From CAZQFS01 sp964592755 (GTDB lineage: Bacteria > Hydrothermota > Tepidihabitantia > Tepidihabitantales > Tepidihabitantaceae): a stretch of 11,170 bases of DNA. The first letter of the stretch is position 1. Every line of letters begins with the position of its first letter. The notes below the pieces were generated by a model. That model did not search any database. It had not been told where the DNA came from and saw only the letters and a list, made by a program, of their open reading frames with translations. The position numbers were made by a program, and so were the translations under genes. Below, piece after piece: positions 6,850 to 11,170 of the stretch. The stretch is from positions 1 to 11,170 of the forward strand of contig CAZQFS010000101.1 of assembly GCA_964592755.1 (NCBI GenBank), given 5' to 3'.

Positions 6850-7104
6850 CTAGGAAGCGCTCTCCGGCAAGGGACGCTTCAGGAACAGTATCGCCCGTGT
6901 GATGATGCCGGTCTGCTCGTTGCCGTTGATGGCGGCGACCAGCTCCCATCCTTCGTGCCCGAGCTGGGTCACATACGCCTCCACACCCTCCATCGTGTCG
7001 CGCTGCTTCTTCTCTCCCGGCACCGCCACACCCCACCGCGCCATCTTCAGAATCGGACTCAGATTGACGTCAATCTGCAGGAACTTGTATTCGAACTTGG
7101 TCAT
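6850..7104 (-). CDS. DUF4177-like small protein
   Basis: 84 residues. MTKFEYKFLQIDVN at the start, LGHEGWELVAAING (48-61) and AILFLKRPLP (71-80) reproduce the DUF4177 pattern: a short beta-rich domain opening with W/F-E-Y-K and containing L-x-x-x-G-x-E-G-W-E-L-V, ending in hydrophobic-L-K-R-P. The function of this family is not known; these are small, probably cytoplasmic proteins. The start is firm: AAAGGAG (7112-7118, minus strand) lies seven bases before the ATG, and a sigma70-type promoter lies just upstream at 7128-7155. It is the first gene of the minus-strand cluster that runs through the CvpA-like gene toward the kor genes. Confidence 0.8.
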   Translation of the reverse strand: MTKFEYKFLQIDVNLSPILKMARWGVAVPGEKKQRDTMEGVEAYVTQLGHEGWELVAAINGNEQTGIITRAILFLKRPLPESAS

Positions 7105-7127
7105 CGGGCGACTCCTTTCGACAGCCC

Positions 7128-7155
7128 ATGCTAACCGCGCTCCGGCTCAAGTCAA
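7128..7155 (-). promoter_or_regulatory. Sigma70-type promoter for the DUF4177 operon
   Basis: On the minus strand TTGACT (7155-7150) and TAGCAT (7133-7128) are separated by exactly 16 bases: five of six and four of six matches to consensus. A transcript starting about seven bases later would carry the AAAGGAG ribosome binding site and the ATG at 7104. The -35 box falls inside a perfect dyad (7139-7164). Confidence 0.6.
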
Positions 7156-7164
7156 GACCGGAGC
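7139..7164. promoter_or_regulatory. Perfect dyad GCTCCGG-N12-CCGGAGC, possible operator
   Basis: GCTCCGG (7139-7145) and CCGGAGC (7158-7164) form a perfect inverted repeat with a 12-base spacer that contains the minus-strand -35 box. It sits between two divergent genes and upstream of the leftward transcription start, so it is more likely a protein-binding site than an RNA hairpin. No regulator for it can be named. Confidence 0.35.
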
Positions 7165-7174
7165 CCCGTCGCGC

Positions 7175-7202
7175 TTGACTGCCCCCCTGATTTGCGGAAC
7201 AT
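7175..7202 (+). promoter_or_regulatory. Possible promoter for the aldolase operon
   Basis: TTGACT (7175-7180), a 16-base spacer and GAACAT (7197-7202) precede the GTG at 7210 by seven bases. The -35 is good but the -10 matches only three of six positions. If used, transcription would begin at or next to the GTG, giving a leaderless mRNA, which fits the lack of a ribosome binding site. Confidence 0.35.
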
Positions 7203-7209
7203 CGTCTCA

Positions 7210-7917
7210 GTGAAGACCACCCTCGCTCTGCTCCTGCGCCCCTGGCGCGACGACTTCGCCTCGGTCGCCGCCGAGCTGCACCGCCGCAACTGGGCCGAGG
7301 CCAATGCCGGGAACCTCTCGATCCGGCTTCTGACCCGTGGTCCCGGCAGCCTGCTACTGGTCAAGCGGGCCGGTGCACGCATGCGCGACATCGCCCGGAA
7401 CCCGGACCAAGGCATCTGCCTTGTCCAACTGGACCGGCAGGGTCGGGTCTGCATGGTCAGGCCGCCCGATGCCATGCCGACAAGCGAACTCGCCGCACAC
7501 CTTGCCGTCCACCGTGTCCTCGCCCGGCATCGGCCGAAAGACCGAGCCGTCCTCCACACCCACCCCACCGCGCTTGTCGCCCTGAGTCTACTGGTCAGAC
7601 CCCGAAAAGCCCTGGTCGCGCTCCTTGCCCGGATGCACAGCGAGGGACCGGTGCTGATTCAGGGCAGGCTGACTGCGGCTCCGCTCTATCCGCCGGGCAG
7701 CGCCTCCCTTGCCCGGGCCACAGCAGCCGCTGTCAGCCACTCCTCCGCGGTTATCTGGCCGGGTCACGGCCTTGTCTCGGTCGGGCCAACTCTGAACTCA
7801 GCCCTTGACCTGGTCGAGCTCGTGGACAAGGCCGCGACGGTCGCCCTGCTGCTGGGCCGGCGTATCGGGACGGCCGGATTGTCCGCGGCAGAAGTGCGCG
7901 CAATTCAGGAACGATGA
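7210..7917 (+). CDS. Class II aldolase/adducin family protein, rhamnulose-1-phosphate aldolase (RhaD)-like
   Basis: 235 residues from GTG 7210 (an in-frame TTG at 7192 would add six). Zinc-dependent aldolases of this family cleave sugar-1-phosphates such as rhamnulose-1-phosphate to dihydroxyacetone phosphate and an aldehyde. Counting from the TTG: NWAEANAGNLSIRL (33-46) is the phosphate-binding start; MPTSELAAHLAVH (95-107) supplies catalytic Glu99; HTH (122-124) and His192 in WPGHGLVSVGPT are the three zinc ligands. The PTSEL-x-AH and GPTL segments resemble E. coli RhaD more than FucA. The protein is shorter than E. coli RhaD. No other rhamnose or fucose genes lie nearby, so the true substrate is open. 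I prefer the GTG because neither start has a ribosome binding site and a promoter-like sequence places a transcript start there. The stop overlaps the next ATG (ATGA, 7914-7917). Confidence 0.82.
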   Translation: MKTTLALLLRPWRDDFASVAAELHRRNWAEANAGNLSIRLLTRGPGSLLLVKRAGARMRDIARNPDQGICLVQLDRQGRVCMVRPPDAMPTSELAAHLAVHRVLARHRPKDRAVLHTHPTALVALSLLVRPRKALVALLARMHSEGPVLIQGRLTAAPLYPPGSASLARATAAAVSHSSAVIWPGHGLVSVGPTLNSALDLVELVDKAATVALLLGRRIGTAGLSAAEVRAIQER

Positions 7918-8540
7918 AACCGCGCACGAGGGGCGAATCGCCGCGACGCGGTCGCTCGCTCAAGGGCCGGCATGCGCCCGATGGCATTGAGACGTTCTAC
8001 GAGGTGCGCTCGCGCGACTCCTCGCTGGCGCCCGACGAGTTCCGACGGCTCGAACGCCGACCGGTCCATCTCGTGCTCGACAACCTGCGCAGTGCCTTCA
8101 ACGTCGGCGCTATCTTCCGACTCGCAGACGCGGTGCGCGCGGCAGAAGTCATTCCCTGCGGCTACACCGCCTGCCCCCCGCACCACAAACTGGAACAGAC
8201 ATCCCTGGGAACGACTGAGTCGGTCCCGTGGCGTCGGTTTGCACTTACGACCGAGGCGGTGGCCGAGCTGAGTCAGCGCGGGATTCAAGTCCTGGCCCTG
8301 GAGACCGCCGCGGTCGCGACGCCGTTCCACCGGTTCAGCTACCGGTTCCCGGTTGCGCTTGTCCTGGGCAATGAGGCGCTCGGCGTTTCTCAGTCGGTCC
8401 TCGCCATGTCCCACGGGGTCGTCGAGATCCCGGTCGCCGGATTCAAGAACTCGGTCAACGTCGCCACGGCAGCGGCGATAGTGCTCTACGAACTGATGCG
8501 CCGGGGCGGCTGGCTCGATGAACCCACTTCCGACTGCTAG
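7914..8540 (+). CDS. SpoU/TrmH-family RNA methyltransferase
   Basis: 208 residues. SPOUT-class enzymes form a knotted fold, bind S-adenosylmethionine and usually methylate a ribose 2'-OH in tRNA or rRNA. The three family motifs are present: DNLRSAFNVGAIFRLADA (56-73) with the catalytic-type Asn and Arg; LVLGNEALGVS (149-159); and VEIPVAGFKNSVNVATA (170-186), followed by AIVLYEL. The N-terminus (1-35) is short and basic (KPRTRGESPRRGRSLKG) rather than a full L30e-like substrate-binding domain, so it resembles TrmH-like enzymes without that domain; the RNA target cannot be told. It starts in ATGA overlap with the aldolase, with AGGA just upstream. Its stop codon overlaps that of the convergent PUA-like gene in CTAG (8537-8540). 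Confidence 0.92.
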   Translation: MKPRTRGESPRRGRSLKGRHAPDGIETFYEVRSRDSSLAPDEFRRLERRPVHLVLDNLRSAFNVGAIFRLADAVRAAEVIPCGYTACPPHHKLEQTSLGTTESVPWRRFALTTEAVAELSQRGIQVLALETAAVATPFHRFSYRFPVALVLGNEALGVSQSVLAMSHGVVEIPVAGFKNSVNVATAAAIVLYELMRRGGWLDEPTSDC

Positions 8541-8959
8541 GTGACCGGTTCGTCGACCGACCGGAACCGCGGAATCTGCGACTTAAGCAGCGGCCGCTTG
8601 TAAAGCCCGACCCCGATGACAAACTCCTGCCAGCGCAGGAGCACGAACCCATCCTCAGCATCGGCTTCGATTCTCAGCTCACCGCCGTTGATGACCGACC
8701 GGGCCTGCTCCTCGGTAAGGGTAATCACGTTCCTGGTCGCCTTGTTCCCCAGCACCTGCATGGCCCATGTGGTCGGCTTGGTCGAGTAGGAGAATATCCG
8801 GCACAGCCTCACTCCCCGACGCATCGGGTTGACCGCATGGAACCTCATCACCTCGCGCGTGCCGACGAAGACCGTGTCCTGAGCCTGGATGGCATCGAGC
8901 GGTTCAAACACCTCTTCCGGTATGCCGAACCTGCGCTGGATGGCGCTAACGTGCCTCAT
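8537..8959 (-). CDS. RsmF-type C-terminal PUA-like RNA-binding protein, encoded separately
   Basis: 140 residues. IQRRFGIPEEVFEPLDAI (7-24), the central LTEEQARSVINGGELRIEA (81-99) and GFVLLRWQEFVIGVGLYKRP (104-123) with LKSQIPR (125-131) resemble the C-terminal region of RsmF-type m5C methyltransferases: a PUA-like fold that ends in G-Y-V-L-V, L/I-G-x-G, then L-K-S/N-x-x-P-R/K. Here it is its own gene directly after a methyltransferase lacking this domain, which it overlaps by 14 bases in the next frame. I take the ATG at 8959 because TCAGGAG lies eight bases before it; an ATG at 8986 is possible but extends further into the upstream gene. It probably helps the methyltransferase bind RNA. 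No catalytic motif is present. Confidence 0.72.
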   Translation of the reverse strand: MRHVSAIQRRFGIPEEVFEPLDAIQAQDTVFVGTREVMRFHAVNPMRRGVRLCRIFSYSTKPTTWAMQVLGNKATRNVITLTEEQARSVINGGELRIEADAEDGFVLLRWQEFVIGVGLYKRPLLKSQIPRFRSVDEPVT

Positions 8960-9890
8960 CGCCTGGTCTCCTGATGACCGCGGCAAAGAACGCCTCGGTG
9001 TCGTTGTCCTGGGGCAATATCCTCAGACACGCAGTCACTGACTCCGGGAACTTGAGCGGTCCGAACCGACCCAGCCCGGGTCTGGTTCTGAGTCCGGGAA
9101 GCGCGGCAGTGAGCAGTTCGGCCCCGGGTCTGCGCCGGAGCAGTTCGGTGACGACCGCCTCGTTCTCTTCCGGTGCCAGGGTGCAGGTTGAGTAGACCAT
9201 CACTCCACCCGGTCGGAGTGCGTCGTAGGCGGCAAGGGCCAGCCGTCGCTGGAGCCCGGAGAATCGCTCTATCGCCCTGACCGACCAGCGGTCCAGCGCC
9301 TCCTGCGACTTCCGGATTGTCCCCTCGGACGAACAGGGAGCATCGAGCAGCACTCGGTCACAGCTTCCCCGCAGGGCCTGGGCCAGCGCTCCACCGTCCC
9401 GCCGGCAGACAACCACGTTCAGACAACCGGCCCGGTCCACGTTGCTGATGAGCGCGCGCACCCTGCCTGGTGACTGGTCATTCGCGACAATCAGACCGGT
9501 GTTCTCCATCATTGCCGCCATCTGAGTCGTCTTGGAGCCGGGCGCAGCGGCAAGGTCAACCACGCGTTCGCCCGGCAGGGGGGAAAGAAGCAGCGGCGGA
9601 ACCATGGAAGCAGCCTCCTGCACGTAGATGAGTCCCAGAAAATGCTCCAGGCGCAGGCCCAGACGTTCGCCGTCCTCGACCCAGAAGCCCAGGTCGCACC
9701 ACGGAACCGGCCTGGGATTCAGGTCGGCAAGCAGCTCAAGCGCGCGCGCCCGGCTCGTCTTCAGAGTGTTGACCCGGAACGTGCGGCGCAGCGGCGCGCA
9801 CATCGCGCGCAGGAAATCGTCGAAGTCGGGGATGAACTGCGAGTAACGCTCGAGGAATCCGGCCGGGAAGTCGCGGCGCAGCTCGTTCAA
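8946..9890 (-). CDS. NSUN/RsmB-family RNA (cytosine-5)-methyltransferase
   Basis: 314 residues. It transfers a methyl group from S-adenosylmethionine to C5 of a cytosine in rRNA or tRNA. FRVNTLK (38-44) is the R-x-N-T substrate segment; YVQEAASMVPP (89-99) precedes motif I, DLAAAPGSKTTQMA (112-125); DAPCSSEGTIRK (183-194) is motif IV with Cys186; YSTCTLAPEENE (233-244) is motif VI with Cys236, the likely nucleophile, while Cys186 releases the product. It ends right after the Rossmann domain (EAFFAAVIRRP) and so lacks the usual C-terminal PUA-like region of RsmF relatives, which seems to be the next gene. There is no N-terminal NusB-like domain as in RsmB. The start is TTG in TTGA overlap with the DUF763 stop (9887-9890), supported by GGAG seven bases upstream. 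The exact target base is unknown. Confidence 0.92.
   Translation of the reverse strand: MNELRRDFPAGFLERYSQFIPDFDDFLRAMCAPLRRTFRVNTLKTSRARALELLADLNPRPVPWCDLGFWVEDGERLGLRLEHFLGLIYVQEAASMVPPLLLSPLPGERVVDLAAAPGSKTTQMAAMMENTGLIVANDQSPGRVRALISNVDRAGCLNVVVCRRDGGALAQALRGSCDRVLLDAPCSSEGTIRKSQEALDRWSVRAIERFSGLQRRLALAAYDALRPGGVMVYSTCTLAPEENEAVVTELLRRRPGAELLTAALPGLRTRPGLGRFGPLKFPESVTACLRILPQDNDTEAFFAAVIRRPGDEAR
8968..8974 (-). promoter_or_regulatory. Ribosome binding site TCAGGAG deciding the PUA-like gene start
   Basis: On the minus strand TCAGGAG lies within the last codons of the methyltransferase gene, eight bases before the ATG at 8959. It favours independent re-initiation at 8959 over the upstream ATG at 8986. 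Confidence 0.55.
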
Positions 9891-10978
9891 GTTCGGGCTC
9901 CGGCCACGGCACAGGACCAGCGTTCCAGCCGCCGCAGGGCATCGAGCTGCTCGCGTTGACCGAGCTTCGCTTCCCGGACACCCCGTTCCAGGAACGCGAT
10001 GGACCGGTCGTACGCGCTCCGGTCAACCGGATAAGGCCAGCCGTCCTTGCCGCCGACCGCGAATGAGTAGGTGACCGGGTCGCGGAAACTGAGGCGCGCG
10101 CCGTACGCCACCTCGGCCATCAGGGCCAGGGCGCGGATGGTCTTCGCGCCCACGCCCGGCTGAAGCAGCAGCGCGGCGAAGTCCGCAGGCGCGTGTTCGT
10201 ATGTGCTGAGCAGCGCCTTGGCCAAGTAGTTCGGACTCACGTCTGCCAGGCCGACCGGGTGCTTCTCGGGCAGCGCAAGCGTGCGCACGCGCTCGTACTC
10301 GCGCAGGGTCTTGTCCGGCTGCTCACGCGCAATCAGGACCGAGGCTTCACGCGCCCTGTCTGCTTCGCGGGCGACCATGTTCAACGGCTCGCCCCTGCGG
10401 TCGCAGACGACGCCCTGGTGCGGTTCGGACGTGAAGTCGGACAGGCCGCTCGATACCCAGTGGTAGCGGCGGGCCTGGCGGGTATCGGTGTTCATGCCCT
10501 GCTGCACCACGGCCCATGACCCGTCGCGGGTACCGAGGAAAACATGGTGGTACAACTGAAACCCGTCCTGCAGGGCGGCAGAGTCGACCTTGGCGGAAAG
10601 CCGGCTAGCCCGCACCAGCCGGTCCGGGTCGAGGCCCATCTGCTCGGCATGTACCGTGATTTCGGTCGGGGTCTTGCGCGAAGCCGCGCCCTTCCCCCCG
10701 CATACGTACACACCCAACTCCTCTTCCCGGCCTTTGACCGCCTCCTTAAGTGCGCCGCACACGGTCGTCGTCACTCCCGACGAGTGCCAGTCGAACCCGA
10801 GCACGCATCCCAGGCTCTGGAACCAGACCGGATCAGAATAACGCCGCAGCAGCTCGGCCGTGCCGTACTCGAGAACGATGACCTCGGCCAAGGCCCGGCT
10901 CAGCCGGACCATCCGGTCGAACAGCCATCGCGGGGCTGCACCCCAGTGCAGGGGCAGGGTGGCGACGCCGGAACGCAC
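9887..10978 (-). CDS. DUF763 protein with helix-hairpin-helix motif
   Basis: 363 residues, full length for DUF763 (COG1415), a family of unknown function found in archaea and some, often thermophilic, bacteria. Its hallmarks are clear: SGVATLPLHWGAAPRWLFDR at the start, DPVWFQSLGCVLGFDWHSSG (49-68), CGGKGAASRKTPTEI (93-107), LQDGFQLYHH (136-145) and WAVVQQGMN (155-163). Near the C-terminus LLQPGVGAKTIRALALMAE (271-289) is a helix-hairpin-helix-like motif (PGVGAKT, 274-280), suggesting contact with DNA or structured RNA. The start must be the GTG at 10978: an in-frame TAG lies 12 bases upstream and no other start fits. There is no proper ribosome binding site, while a strong promoter -10 ends six bases before the GTG, so the mRNA is probably leaderless. 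It heads a three-gene operon with an m5C methyltransferase and its PUA-like partner. Confidence 0.9.
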   Translation of the reverse strand: MRSGVATLPLHWGAAPRWLFDRMVRLSRALAEVIVLEYGTAELLRRYSDPVWFQSLGCVLGFDWHSSGVTTTVCGALKEAVKGREEELGVYVCGGKGAASRKTPTEITVHAEQMGLDPDRLVRASRLSAKVDSAALQDGFQLYHHVFLGTRDGSWAVVQQGMNTDTRQARRYHWVSSGLSDFTSEPHQGVVCDRRGEPLNMVAREADRAREASVLIAREQPDKTLREYERVRTLALPEKHPVGLADVSPNYLAKALLSTYEHAPADFAALLLQPGVGAKTIRALALMAEVAYGARLSFRDPVTYSFAVGGKDGWPYPVDRSAYDRSIAFLERGVREAKLGQREQLDALRRLERWSCAVAGART

Positions 10979-10984
10979 ACGCCC

Positions 10985-11012
10985 ATTCTAGGCCGACCCG
11001 TAACCCGGTCAA
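10985..11012 (-). promoter_or_regulatory. Sigma70-type promoter giving a leaderless DUF763 mRNA
   Basis: On the minus strand TTGACC (11012-11007) and TAGAAT (10990-10985) are separated by 16 bases, each matching five of six consensus positions. The GTG start of DUF763 at 10978 lies seven bases past the -10, just where transcription should begin. Confidence 0.65.
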
Positions 11013-11143
11013 GCGAAGGAGGTCGGTGGGCCAGGACATCGTTACCAGGGTTAGGCCGGCAACCTGCTGACCGGATGGTTGAAGAGAGCCGGTGTATCCT
11101 CAGTGGCCGAGCTCTGCAAGCAAGCCAGAAAGGATCACCGGCA

Positions 11144-11170
11144 GTGGACATATCCTACGAGGAAGCATAC
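11144..11170 (+). CDS. Possible start of a plus-strand gene, cut by the window edge
   Basis: GTG at 11144 opens a frame (MDISYEEAY) that runs to the edge. AAGGA (11130-11134) lies nine bases upstream, which makes this start plausible. The frame is also open back to an ATG at 11075, but that has no ribosome binding site. Nine residues are too few to suggest a product. It would be divergent from DUF763, with 10979-11143 as the shared upstream region; I see no clear rightward promoter there. Confidence 0.35.

Noticed and set aside
6803..7036. Upstream extension of the CvpA-like reading frame to 7036.
   Set aside because: It overlaps the well-supported DUF4177 gene in another frame and reads as arginine- and glycine-rich shadow sequence with no domain.
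11016..11070. Perfect AAGGAGGT (11016-11023) followed by a 14-codon frame from GTG 11026 to TGA 11068, ending just before an ATG at 11075; looked like a leader peptide.
   Set aside because: Only two bases separate AAGGAGGT from the GTG, too close for normal initiation, and no other start is placed correctly. The motif also lies in the upstream part of the DUF763 promoter and may be coincidence.
1..11170. CRISPR arrays, tRNA or rRNA genes, insertion sequences, toxin-antitoxin or phage-defence genes.
   Set aside because: I saw no regularly spaced repeats, no cloverleaf-like sequence with a CCA end, no transposase motifs and no recognisable defence domains.

Overview
The window is GC-rich bacterial DNA packed with genes on both strands. 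A sigma-54 activator fragment at the left edge argues for a bacterium. The two-subunit 2-oxoacid:ferredoxin oxidoreductases, the DUF763 protein and the dispersed CCACGAAGAC/CACAAAG palindromic repeat suggest an uncultured anaerobic or thermophilic lineage. Something like candidate phylum WOR-3 is my guess only; nothing here fixes the taxonomy.

Layout, left to right. (1) Plus strand, 1-888: the C-terminal end of an NtrC-type regulator, then a small membrane protein resembling DUF5683. (2) Minus strand, 7104 down to 902: a DUF4177 protein, a CvpA-like four-helix membrane protein, then two consecutive korA-korB pairs (korA1, korB1, korA2, korB2) joined by 4-bp stop/start overlaps (ATGA, TTGA, ATGA). 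(3) Plus strand, 7210-8540: a RhaD-like class II aldolase and a SpoU/TrmH RNA methyltransferase, again joined by ATGA. (4) Minus strand, 10978 down to 8537: a DUF763 protein with a helix-hairpin-helix, an NSUN/RsmB-type RNA m5C methyltransferase (TTGA overlap), and a separate small RsmF-type PUA-like protein (14-bp overlap). (5) The first codons of a possible plus-strand gene at the right edge. No gene-free stretch exceeds 300 bases; the longest are 312-465, 6167-6310 and 10979-11143.

How the parts fit. Region 2 encodes two complete gamma-alpha/beta oxidoreductases for ferredoxin-linked 2-oxoacid metabolism, probably with different substrates. Regions 3 and 4 supply RNA-modifying enzymes (a 2'-O-type SpoU enzyme and an m5C enzyme with a detached RNA-binding domain) plus a nucleic-acid-type protein of unknown function. 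The SpoU gene and the PUA-like gene converge and share a CTAG stop palindrome.

The most distinctive observations are: a copy of a dispersed palindromic repeat lying in frame inside korA1 and adding about 20 residues to a linker, with a fuller inverted copy just upstream of the same gene; sigma70-type promoters with 16-bp spacers placed so that the DUF763 mRNA, and perhaps the aldolase mRNA, would be leaderless; and the split RsmF-type methyltransferase/PUA gene pair next to DUF763.
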